A program made the position numbers and the translations under genes. Of a stretch of DNA of 39,834 nt, positions 15,323 to 23,109 are shown piece after piece (positions within the stretch are counted from its first letter, which is position 1; each line of letters opens with the position of its first letter). Under the pieces are notes generated by a model that had not been told where the DNA came from, did no database searches, and saw only the letters and a list, made by a program, of their open reading frames with translations. The stretch covers positions 1-39,834 of the forward strand of contig JAUVHW010000005.1 of NCBI GenBank assembly GCA_030593075.1. Reading direction: 5' to 3'. This DNA comes from Ardenticatenales bacterium. Its GTDB lineage: Bacteria > Chloroflexota > Anaerolineae > Promineifilales > UBA4811.

Positions 15323-17443
15323 ATGGACAGAGGACAACACCTTGGCTGTTTCTTCAATCCCCGCAGCGTGGCGGTCGTCGGCGCCAGCCGCGACACTCAC
15401 AAGTTGGGCTATGGCGTGGTGCGCAACTTGTACGAGTATCATTACGGGGGCGAGATATACCCCATAAACCCGCACGCTCGCGAGATCCTGGGGTACCAGT
15501 GCCACCCCAGCATAGCAGAGGTGCCTGGGCCGGTGGACCTCGCTGTTGTGGTGGTCCCAGCCCGGCACGTTGCATCTGCTGTGGCGCAGTGCGGCGAGGC
15601 CGGCGTTCCGGCCGTGGTTGTGGTCAGCGGTGGCTTTGGCGAGACAGGGCCAGAGGGAGAGGCCCGCGAGCAGGAGCTGCAGGCGACGGCCCAGCGCTAT
15701 GACATGCGGCTCCTGGGCCCAAACTGCATCGGCACCATTGATACCCATGCGCCGATCAACACCACCTTTGTGGTCGGCATGCCGGTTGCTGGCGACATCG
15801 CCTTTGTCTCGCAATCCGGGGCAGTCGTGGCGGCCGTCATTGACTGGGCGCTGGGCGCGGGGGTCGGCTTCTCGCGTATAGCCAGTCTAGGGAACGGCGC
15901 CGACGTGGATGAGACCGAACTGCTGGCAGAGATGGCGGCCGACCAACACAGCCGAGTCATTACTGGCTATCTGGAGGGCGTGGCCGACGGACGCGCCTTT
16001 ATGGAGGTCGCCTCTGAGGCCGCTCGCAGTAAGCCGGTAGTGATGCTCAAAGTCGGCCGCGGCGAAGGGGGCGCCCGGGCGGTCGCCAGCCACACCGGGG
16101 CGCTGGCCGGCAGCGCCGAGGCCTATGACGCAGCTTTTCAGAAGGCGGGAGTGCTGAGGGCCAGTTCGCTGGAAGAGCTGTTCGATTGGGCAAGAGCCTT
16201 GGCCTGGCAGCCGCTGCCGGAAGGAGACCGGGTGGCAGTACTGACCAACGCTGGCGGACCGGGCGTCTTGGCGGTGGACGCGCTAGAGGCGGCCGGTCTG
16301 ACCCTGGCCCCGCTGACCGAGGCCACCCGCCGTTATCTCGCGTCGCGCTGCCCGCCGTACGCCAGCGTGGGCAACCCGGTGGATATCCTGGCTGGTTCTG
16401 GGCCTGGCACCTACGCCCGCGCGCTGGATGCATTGCTGGCCGACGAGACCGTGGATGCGGCTGTCGTCATTCAGGCCCCGCAGGATTGGTTCTTGCCTGC
16501 CAGCCTGGCGGAGGTGATTGGTGAGGTGGCGGCCGGAAGCCGCAAGCCGGTGCTAGCCAGCATCATGGGGCTGGCCAGCACGGCCGATGCCCTCAGCATT
16601 CTCCACCGATGTCGAATCCCCAACTATGCCTTTCCAGAACGGGTAGCGTCCACCCTGGCTGCCATGTTGGAGCGTCGCCTCTGGCTGGATGCGCCTCCGG
16701 AGCAACCGGCCGGTCCTCTGAGTGAGGAGCGCGCGGCCGAGCGAAAAGCCGCCAGAATGGCTGTAGCCGACGCAGTTGAGAGGCAGGCAAAGGTGCTTGG
16801 GGGCCGGGAAACTGCTCGGCTGCTCAGCGCATATGGGGTGCGGGTTCCCGCCGACAGCCTGGCGACGATGGCCGAGGAGGCGGCCGCCCTGGCCGAGGAG
16901 ATAGGTTATCCGGTGGTACTCAAGGTGGCATCGCCGGAGATTACCCACAAGAGCGATGTCGGGGGCGTGGAGACCGGACTGAGCGACGCGGCGTCAGTCC
17001 GGGCGGCGTTCGAGCGCATCACCGCTTCTGTGCGACGAGAGAGGGCCGGCGTGCAGCTGGAGGGGGTAATGGTGCAGCAGATGGTCCCGGCCGGCCAGGA
17101 GGTGATCGTCGGCTGGAGACGTGATCCGCAGTTTGGCCCCCTGATGCTGGTGGGCAGCGGGGGCACCGAAGTTGAGTTGGTGCGCGATGTGGAGGTGGGC
17201 GTTGTGCCCCTGGGCCGACGGGAGGCCGAGCGGATGCTCGACTCTACACTGGCCAGCCACCGGCTGGCGGGCTGGCGCGGCGCGCCCCCTTCTGACAGGG
17301 AAGCTGTGATTGACGCCCTCCTGCGGCTCTCGCAGATGGCGCTCGACCTGCCGCAAGTAGCAGAGCTGGAGGTCAATCCGCTACGTGTGCTGGCGGCCGG
17401 TAAAGGGGCGTACGCCGTTGACTGCCGCGCCGTGATCGCGTAG
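15323..17443 (+). CDS. Acetate--CoA ligase (ADP-forming), fused alpha and beta domains
   Basis: 706 residues. The alpha part (1-460) holds a CoA-binding Rossmann domain (NPRSVAVVGAS, 12-22), succinyl-CoA ligase-like domains and the phospho-acceptor His257 in ASHTGALAGS. The beta part (about 480-706) is an ATP-grasp domain with EEIGYPVVLKVASPEI, His542 in THKSDVGG, and ELEVNPLRVL at the end. It converts acyl-CoA, ADP and phosphate to the acid, CoA and ATP, the energy-yielding step of many peptide fermenters. ATG at 15323 has GAGGA upstream at good spacing; a longer frame beginning at 14159 is spurious. The stop codon TAG lies inside a REP-like element. It is divergent from tdh-kbl, which produce its acetyl-CoA. 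Confidence 0.94.
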   Translation: MDRGQHLGCFFNPRSVAVVGASRDTHKLGYGVVRNLYEYHYGGEIYPINPHAREILGYQCHPSIAEVPGPVDLAVVVVPARHVASAVAQCGEAGVPAVVVVSGGFGETGPEGEAREQELQATAQRYDMRLLGPNCIGTIDTHAPINTTFVVGMPVAGDIAFVSQSGAVVAAVIDWALGAGVGFSRIASLGNGADVDETELLAEMAADQHSRVITGYLEGVADGRAFMEVASEAARSKPVVMLKVGRGEGGARAVASHTGALAGSAEAYDAAFQKAGVLRASSLEELFDWARALAWQPLPEGDRVAVLTNAGGPGVLAVDALEAAGLTLAPLTEATRRYLASRCPPYASVGNPVDILAGSGPGTYARALDALLADETVDAAVVIQAPQDWFLPASLAEVIGEVAAGSRKPVLASIMGLASTADALSILHRCRIPNYAFPERVASTLAAMLERRLWLDAPPEQPAGPLSEERAAERKAARMAVADAVERQAKVLGGRETARLLSAYGVRVPADSLATMAEEAAALAEEIGYPVVLKVASPEITHKSDVGGVETGLSDAASVRAAFERITASVRRERAGVQLEGVMVQQMVPAGQEVIVGWRRDPQFGPLMLVGSGGTEVELVRDVEVGVVPLGRREAERMLDSTLASHRLAGWRGAPPSDREAVIDALLRLSQMALDLPQVAELEVNPLRVLAAGKGAYAVDCRAVIA

Positions 17444-17499
17444 AAGCGGTTTCCAACCGCGACCGACCCGGCGGCCGTAGGAGCGGTTTGCAGCCGCGA
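17440..17499 (+). repeat. Pair of REP-like GTAG palindromes
   Basis: Two related elements in direct orientation. Unit 1: GTAG (17440-17443) then a perfect hairpin GCGGTT/AACCGC (17446-17460). Unit 2: GTAG (17477-17480) then GCGG...CCGC (17483-17497). Each is followed by GA. A GTAG head before a small GC hairpin is the pattern of REP sequences mobilised by RAYT (IS200/IS605-like) transposases. No such transposase is in the window. Confidence 0.65.
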
Positions 17500-17535
17500 T
17501 TGAGACCGCCGTCATAGATCATCGTAGTGCCCAAA

Positions 17536-17563
17536 TTGCCCGAGCGAGGCGCGATGGTACAAT
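17536..17563 (+). promoter_or_regulatory. Predicted promoter of the phosphohexomutase
   Basis: TTGCCC (17536-17541), 16-nt spacer, TACAAT (17558-17563) with an upstream TGG (extended -10). GGAGG lies at 17584-17588 before the ATG at 17593. Confidence 0.6.
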
Positions 17564-17592
17564 AGGCCACTCTTCATCACCCTGGAGGTTGC

Positions 17593-19020
17593 ATGACCAT
17601 TCGATTCGGTACCGACGGCTGGCGAGCTGTCATTAGCGATACGTTCACCTTCAACAACCTGCGGCTGGTCGCTCAGGCCATCGCCGACATGATTCTGGAG
17701 GTGCACAGAGACGGAAAGCCAGAGATGGTGATTGGCTATGATACGCGTTTTCTCTCTGACCGCTACGCGACCGAGGTGGCGCGGGTCATGGCGGCCAATG
17801 GCATCATTACCTGGCTCACCCGCGCCGACACCGCCACCCCGGCCATCTCTTACTCCGTCGTTCACAAGAATGCAGCTGCTGGCATTGTCATTACTGCGAG
17901 CCACAACGCACCCCGATACAACGGGATCAAGCTCAAGTCGGCCCATGGCGGCTCCGCCTCTCCTGAGCAGGGCCGCATGGTGGAGAGCTTCTTGGAGCGA
18001 AACCAGGCGAGCATGCGCGGGCCGAACCTGATCGGCCTTGATGCCGCCGTGGACCAGGAGCTTATCCGCAAGTTTGATCCCGCCTGGGCCTACTACGAGC
18101 ACCTGGCTACGCTGGTAGACCTGGACGCAGTCTCCAACGGAGAACTGCGAATTGTGGCGGATCCGATGTACGGTTCCGGTCGGGGCGCCTTCAAGGAGAT
18201 CCTCTCCCGGTCTCGCTGTCATGTGCACGAGATCCGAGGCGAGATGAACCCTGGCTTTGGCGGCATCCATCCGGAACCAGTCGCGCACTATTTGGAGGCG
18301 CTCTCGGCCGCAATCCAGAATGGGCTGGGCTCGGTGGGAATCGCCACTGACGGAGATGCTGACCGGGTCGGTGCGGTGGACAACAAGGGGCAGTACGTGG
18401 ACCCGCATCGTATCTTTGCTCTGGTTCTGCGCTACCTCTTGGAGAAGCGGGGTTGGAGCGGCGCTGTGGTGCGAAGCGTATCGACTACCCGTATGGTAGA
18501 CCGCTTGGCAGCACGCCACGATCTGCCGCTCCACGAGACCCCGGTCGGGTTCAACCACATCGCTGAGTACATGATTAACGGCGATGTTCTGATGGGCGGT
18601 GAGGAATCGGGCGGCATGAGCATCCAGGGGCACATCCCTGAGGGAGATGGCATCCTCATGGGGCTGCTGCTGCTGGAGGTGATGGCGGCGGCCGGCGTGC
18701 CGCTATCGGAATTGGTGGAGGATCTGCTGCAGGACGTGGGGCCGGCCCACTATGCCCGTACCGATCTGCGCCTGGCCCGGCCGGTCGCCAAGGCGGTGAT
18801 GGTGCGGCGGTTGACCGAGTCCGCGCCGTCCGCCATCGGTGGGGTGTCCGTCAAGGAGGTCCTGACTGTGGACGGCGTCAAGTACTTGTTGGAGGACGAG
18901 GGCTGGCTGCTGATCCGTCCCTCGGGCACCGAGCCAGTATTACGTGTCTATGCGGAATCGCCTGAACCCAAGATGGTGGAGGAGATGCTGGCCTACGGCG
19001 AGAGCGTGGCCCGAGATTAA
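17593..19020 (+). CDS. Phosphoglucomutase/phosphomannomutase family protein
   Basis: 475 residues of the alpha-D-phosphohexomutase superfamily with all four signature loops: phosphoserine loop TASHNAPRYNG (Ser103), metal-binding DGDADR (253-258), sugar-binding GEESGG (336-341) and phosphate-binding RPSGTEP (442-448). It interconverts hexose 1- and 6-phosphates. Glucose, mannose and glucosamine are all possible substrates; ASHNP is the commoner serine-loop sequence and here it is ASHNA. It has its own promoter and is separated by 244 nt from moaA. Confidence 0.93.
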   Translation: MTIRFGTDGWRAVISDTFTFNNLRLVAQAIADMILEVHRDGKPEMVIGYDTRFLSDRYATEVARVMAANGIITWLTRADTATPAISYSVVHKNAAAGIVITASHNAPRYNGIKLKSAHGGSASPEQGRMVESFLERNQASMRGPNLIGLDAAVDQELIRKFDPAWAYYEHLATLVDLDAVSNGELRIVADPMYGSGRGAFKEILSRSRCHVHEIRGEMNPGFGGIHPEPVAHYLEALSAAIQNGLGSVGIATDGDADRVGAVDNKGQYVDPHRIFALVLRYLLEKRGWSGAVVRSVSTTRMVDRLAARHDLPLHETPVGFNHIAEYMINGDVLMGGEESGGMSIQGHIPEGDGILMGLLLLEVMAAAGVPLSELVEDLLQDVGPAHYARTDLRLARPVAKAVMVRRLTESAPSAIGGVSVKEVLTVDGVKYLLEDEGWLLIRPSGTEPVLRVYAESPEPKMVEEMLAYGESVARD

Positions 19021-19105
19021 GCAGTCCGGGGAGCAGTGGTGACACAAGCGCCCCATGGACATCCCAGGAAGCTCGCATTGAGGAATGCACACGTGGGGAC
19101 CCTTG

Positions 19106-19246
19106 CGGCAGTCTGGTGCAGCGCTTGGACGCGCCGCCGCCACGATGAGGTATCGCCCCCGCGGGTCACTGAGGAAGACTGCCGAGTCGAACGGGCTGCG
19201 GCGCGCGGGCTTGATCTCCGGAGGTGCTGCAGGTGAGGCGTCACCT
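19106..19246 (+). promoter_or_regulatory. Possible structured leader upstream of moaA
   Basis: The 244-nt gap before moaA has several pairings: CGGCAGTC (19106-19113) with GACTGCCG (19177-19184), GCGCCGC (about 19131-19137) with GCGGCGC (about 19197-19203), and AGGTGA/TCACCT (19231-19246) around GGCG just upstream of the start codon. The first two are mutually crossing. No coding frame here looks real. Confidence 0.35.
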
Positions 19247-19264
19247 CTGGCAATCTGATCAGCC

Positions 19265-20266
19265 ATGAGCGCGCGGTTTCTTGATAGCTTTGCCCGGCCG
19301 ATCAGCTACCTGCGCGTCTCGGTCACCGACCGCTGCAATCTGCGCTGCGTCTACTGCATGCCGGCCGAGGGGATTCCCTTGCTGGGTCACCAGGACATTC
19401 TCACATTCGAAGAGATCGAACAGGTCGTTCGGGTGGCTGCAGGGATGGGCATCCACAAGATCCGGCTCACAGGTGGTGAGCCGCTGGCTCGGGCGGGTTT
19501 GCCTGAGTTGGTGCGCATGCTGGCCGCCGTCCCTGAGGTCGACGACATCAGCATGACCACCAATGGGCACCTGCTGCCCCGCCACGCTGACGATTTGGCC
19601 GCTGCCGGGCTGGACCGGGTCAACATCAGCCTGGACAGCCTGCGGCCGGAGCGGTTCCGGGCGCTCACCCGGAATGGAGACCTGGAGCGCGCCTGGGAGG
19701 GAGTGCGGGCGGCCGAGAGCGCTGGCCTTACCCCGGTCAAGCTCAACGTCGTGGTGATGCGTGGCTTCAACGACGACGAAGTGGTGGACTTTGCCCGACT
19801 AACCGTGGCGGGCGGGCACCACGTCCGTTTCATAGAGGTAATGCCGCTGGGCCACAACGACTTGTGGGCCGAGGATGGCTTTGTGCCTGTGCGCCAGGTG
19901 CGCGAGCAGATCGAGTCGGCCCTGGGACCGCTGGAACAGGTCGGTCCGGACTCGCCGGCGGCCGGCAGCGGCCCTGCTCGCTACTGGCGAGTGCCGAATG
20001 CTCCGGGGACTATTGGCTTTATCAGTCCGGTCAGCGAGCACTTTTGTGCCGGGTGTAACCGATTGCGCCTGACGGCCGAAGGCCGGCTTCGGCCTTGCTT
20101 GCTCTCTGATGCCGAAGTCGACCTGCGCGGCCCTCTTCGCTCTGGAAAAGACGAGGCTGAACTAAAGGCCTTGATTGCCAGTGCGATTGCCGGCAAGCCC
20201 GCCGGCCACCGCCTGGGAGTTGGCGAGCGCGCGGTCGCTCGCGAGATGGTGCAGAATGGTGGGTGA
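19265..20266 (+). CDS. moaA: GTP 3',8-cyclase MoaA
   Basis: 333 residues; radical-SAM enzyme of molybdenum cofactor synthesis. The N-terminal cluster motif is C24-N-L-R-C28-V-Y-C31, followed by LTGGEPL (68-74). The C-terminal substrate-side cluster uses C261, C264 and C278 (CAGCNRLRLTAEGRLRPC), and the protein ends in the GG dipeptide needed by MoaA. It turns GTP into 3',8-cyclo-dGTP, the first step to Moco. No other moa/moe genes are in the window. No clear Shine-Dalgarno precedes the ATG; AGGTGAGG lies inside a hairpin stem 19-26 nt upstream of the ATG. Its stop abuts the stop of the convergent aminotransferase (TGATCA at 20264-20269). Confidence 0.97.
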   Translation: MSARFLDSFARPISYLRVSVTDRCNLRCVYCMPAEGIPLLGHQDILTFEEIEQVVRVAAGMGIHKIRLTGGEPLARAGLPELVRMLAAVPEVDDISMTTNGHLLPRHADDLAAAGLDRVNISLDSLRPERFRALTRNGDLERAWEGVRAAESAGLTPVKLNVVVMRGFNDDEVVDFARLTVAGGHHVRFIEVMPLGHNDLWAEDGFVPVRQVREQIESALGPLEQVGPDSPAAGSGPARYWRVPNAPGTIGFISPVSEHFCAGCNRLRLTAEGRLRPCLLSDAEVDLRGPLRSGKDEAELKALIASAIAGKPAGHRLGVGERAVAREMVQNGG

Positions 20267-21424
20267 TCAGGCGGATTGTCGAATCGCTTCCGCCAAGATC
20301 TCCATTCCCCGTGTCAGGTCCCCCAGTTCCAGATAGCTGAACGGCACGCGGATGTGCCGCCTGCCCTGCTTGCGGCCTTTTGTGAAAAAGGGCTCGCCGG
20401 TCAGGAATGTTATGCCCAGCCGCTGGGCGCGCTGTAGCACCTCTGCCGCGGACAGCGGCTCGGGCAGCGTAAGCCACACGAAAAAGCCTCCCGCTGGCTC
20501 GGTCCAGGCGACGTCTGGCGGCATGGTCGCCCTCAACGCCGCCAACAGAACCTCTCGTCGTTGGCGATAGGCCTGCCGCAGGCCGACGATGTGCGGCTCC
20601 AACCAGCCTCGCTCACAGAAGACAGCCGCCACGTAGGCCGCGAAAGGGTTCGCACCGCCGCCAGACTTTGTCAGACCGCAGGCCGCCATTCGCTCAACCT
20701 GCGCGGCCGTTCCCACCGCCCAGCCCACCCGCAGACCAGGGGCCAGAATCTTGGAGAAGCTGCCCAGCCGGATAGTTACCCCGTGGGTATCCATCTGGAA
20801 AATGGAGCGGGGCGGCGGGTCCTCAAAGTAGATATCGCGGTAGACATCGTCCTCGATAATGAGCAGATCGTGTCGGTAAGCCAACTCCAGCGCCTGCGGC
20901 CGGCGCTCCGCACTGAGTGTGACGCCCGAAGGGTTCTGGAAGCTGGGAATGGTGTAGAGCAATGCTGGCCGCTCGCCGGCGTCCACCAATGACTCCAACC
21001 GTCTCTGCAGCGCGTCTACCCGCAGACCATCTCCATCCATTGGGACGGCCGCAAGCTTGACGGGGTAATCGCGGATGACGGCCAATGCTTCGTGGTAGCT
21101 GGGCGCTTCCACCAGGACGGTGTCCCCCGGCCGGGTGAAGAGACGCAGGGCCATGTCCAGTGCCCCGGATGCCCCGGCCGTGATGATGAGGTTCTCTGGC
21201 TCGAGTGCCAGGCCTTCGTCGCGAGCCAGCTTGCTGCGCAGATAGTCGCGCAGCGGCCCGCAGCCGAGTTCGGCGCCATAGTTGAGCGCCGATTGGCCCT
21301 GCTGTGCCAGTGCCTCACCGGCCGCCTCTGCTAGCTGCTCCGTGGGAAAGAGCGCTGGGTCGACGTGACCGTAGGCAAGCGGGAGCGCCCCTGCCGGGCC
21401 GCCGCCGGTCTGTAGGTCGCTCAT
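20267..21424 (-). CDS. PLP-dependent aminotransferase, MocR/LysN-like
   Basis: 385 residues, fold-type I. TAGASGALDMALRLF (82-96), SYHEAL, PSFQNPSGVTLS and IIEDDVYRDIYF precede the aldimine lysine in GSFSKILAPGLRVGW. The sequence is closest in style to 2-aminoadipate/branched-chain aminotransferases (LysN, AraT) that are related to the catalytic domain of MocR regulators, but no winged-helix domain is attached. Substrate is uncertain. It begins 7 nt after the sugar epimerase stop and is probably co-transcribed. Confidence 0.9.
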   Translation of the reverse strand: MSDLQTGGGPAGALPLAYGHVDPALFPTEQLAEAAGEALAQQGQSALNYGAELGCGPLRDYLRSKLARDEGLALEPENLIITAGASGALDMALRLFTRPGDTVLVEAPSYHEALAVIRDYPVKLAAVPMDGDGLRVDALQRRLESLVDAGERPALLYTIPSFQNPSGVTLSAERRPQALELAYRHDLLIIEDDVYRDIYFEDPPPRSIFQMDTHGVTIRLGSFSKILAPGLRVGWAVGTAAQVERMAACGLTKSGGGANPFAAYVAAVFCERGWLEPHIVGLRQAYRQRREVLLAALRATMPPDVAWTEPAGGFFVWLTLPEPLSAAEVLQRAQRLGITFLTGEPFFTKGRKQGRRHIRVPFSYLELGDLTRGMEILAEAIRQSA

Positions 21425-21431
21425 CTCTCGT

Positions 21432-22391
21432 CTACTGCTTCGCTGGATAGCTTGTCCTATACCATTCTGCCATGACAGACAACTGTCTCTCGAAATCGAT
21501 CTCCGGCTCGTAGCCCAGCATCTCCTTGGCCAACGAGATGTCAGCCAGAGTGTGTTTCACATCTCCGACTCGAGGTGGTTTTCGCGCCAGGGGAAGCTCT
21601 CTTCCTGCGAGTCTCTCAAGCATTTGCCTGCATTCGAGGAGGGAATAGGACCTGCCCTGGGCTACGTTGATCTCCTCTCCGTGCCACCGCTGCTTCCTCG
21701 TTGCGGCCGAGATATTGGCTTGGACCACGTTGTCAACAAAGCAAAAGTCTCGCGTTTGGGTTCCATCGCCTTCCAGGAATGGCTGATAATCCGCATCGAC
21801 GTAGAGGTGGTACAACCAGGCTGCCAGCACCGTCGAATACGGCCCGCCAAACAGCGCGTGTGGCCCGAAAACGTTGAAATAGCGCAGACAGACCGTATCG
21901 GCGTCATAGAGTTTGGCGAATACTTGGCACCACTGCTCGCTCTGCCATTTCTCGAGGGCGTAAGGGGATTTCGGACTGCAGGGATGGGATTCCGGGGTGG
22001 GTAGCTCTTCTGCGCCACCGTATACCGAACTGCTGCTCGAAAAGACAAACCTCGTGGAATCCGCCAGCTCTGCCGCGACAATGCCATCCAGAATGCTCAC
22101 CGTGCCCATGACGTTGGCCTCAGCTGTCTCGTACGGGTTCTCGACTGAATAGCTGACGCGAGGAATAGCAGCCAGATGAAAGACAACGTCAGGCCTGAAC
22201 TCTCTGAGCAGCTCCATCATCCGGAGTCTGTCTTGGACCTTTGCGCGAACGTACTGGAAACCGTCCACCACGTTATCGGGAGAACCAGACGACAGATCAT
22301 CAACCCCTACTGCCTCAGAGTGCCGCCTCTTCAGGGCCAGACACAGGTTGTAGCCAATGAACCCGTTGCTTCCAGTTACGATTGCCTTCAC
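21432..22391 (-). CDS. NAD-dependent sugar-nucleotide epimerase/dehydratase
   Basis: 319 residues of the extended SDR family: GSNGFIG (7-13) binds NAD, VVFHLAAIPRVSYSVENP follows, and the catalytic Ser and Tyr-Lys are in SSSSSVYGG and SPYALEK. The ending (KEMLGYEPEIDFERQL) is typical of UDP-glucose or UDP-N-acetylglucosamine 4-epimerases (GalE/WbpP-like). Substrate cannot be fixed. Operonic with the downstream aminotransferase. It is not next to glycosyltransferases, so a role in a polysaccharide cluster is unproved. Confidence 0.88.
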   Translation of the reverse strand: MKAIVTGSNGFIGYNLCLALKRRHSEAVGVDDLSSGSPDNVVDGFQYVRAKVQDRLRMMELLREFRPDVVFHLAAIPRVSYSVENPYETAEANVMGTVSILDGIVAAELADSTRFVFSSSSSVYGGAEELPTPESHPCSPKSPYALEKWQSEQWCQVFAKLYDADTVCLRYFNVFGPHALFGGPYSTVLAAWLYHLYVDADYQPFLEGDGTQTRDFCFVDNVVQANISAATRKQRWHGEEINVAQGRSYSLLECRQMLERLAGRELPLARKPPRVGDVKHTLADISLAKEMLGYEPEIDFERQLSVMAEWYRTSYPAKQ

Positions 22392-22451
22392 AGCGAATCA
22401 CTCCTCGACATGACTGCAATGACTTGAAGCGACCGTAGCCCTGTCAAACAC

Positions 22452-22504
22452 GAGTTCTGCTCCGCGAGAACTCTAGGCAGAGCTTCATGCGAGGTTGCGC
22501 AACC
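22452..22504 (-). terminator. Hairpin and palindrome after mvhD
   Basis: GAGTTCT (22452-22458) pairs with AGAACTC (22467-22473) across 8 nt. GGTTGCGCAACC (22493-22504) is a perfect palindrome. Both lie in the 178-nt gap between the end of the flx/hdr operon and the epimerase gene. On the minus strand only GTGTTTG follows the hairpin, a poor T-run. Confidence 0.4.
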
Positions 22505-22569
22505 AACGCGAATCGGCCGCTCAGCAGTACCCGGCCAGACGTGCAACCAACGACCTGACTCGGCTCCGG

Positions 22570-23007
22570 TCAGTCGGGGCTAGGCACAGTGGTAAGCTTT
22601 CCCCGCATGGGCGGCATCTGTCGCAGCCGCTCGGTGAACTGGGTGACGGCCTCCGCAAAGAGCTGGCCTTCCGAGGCCGAGACCCACTGCACCCAGAGCC
22701 GCTCCTTCTCAATCCCCATATAGTCCATCAGGCGATGATAGACGGGGAACCGCTTGGCAGTTCGGTGGTTGCCGTTCCCATAGTGGCAGTCGCCGATGTG
22801 GCATCCGAGGACCATCACCCCATCGGCCCCCTGCATGAAGGTCCGCAACACCAGCTCGGGGGAGACCCGGCCGGAGCACGGCACGCGGATGATCTTGACG
22901 TTGGGCGGCTGCTTGCGCCGGGCCATGCCCGCCCCGTCCGCGCCGGCATAGCTGCACCAGTTGCACAAAAAGCCGATGATCTTGGGTTCGTAGCTGTCTT
23001 CAGGCAT
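22570..23007 (-). CDS. mvhD: MvhD/FlxD-type iron-sulfur subunit
   Basis: 145 residues with the full MvhD pattern: CNWCSYAGAD (15-24), IRVPCSGRV, then GADGVMVLGCHIGDCHYGNGN. The five cysteines would hold one [2Fe-2S] cluster that passes electrons to HdrA. MvhD was first known from methanogen hydrogenase; in the Flx-Hdr complexes of sulfate reducers the same protein is called FlxD. Here it is the last gene of the seven-gene operon, 102 nt after hdrA, with GGAG before its ATG. Confidence 0.93.
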   Translation of the reverse strand: MPEDSYEPKIIGFLCNWCSYAGADGAGMARRKQPPNVKIIRVPCSGRVSPELVLRTFMQGADGVMVLGCHIGDCHYGNGNHRTAKRFPVYHRLMDYMGIEKERLWVQWVSASEGQLFAEAVTQFTERLRQMPPMRGKLTTVPSPD

Positions 23008-23109
23008 TGCGGTTTCTCCGGCTCGTCAGGCGGTCTGGCCCGCTCCTCCCGTCTTCGGGCAGGTAGGCGCCTTCCGTGTCACTCGGTGCGTCTCCTCACT
23101 CGACGGCCC

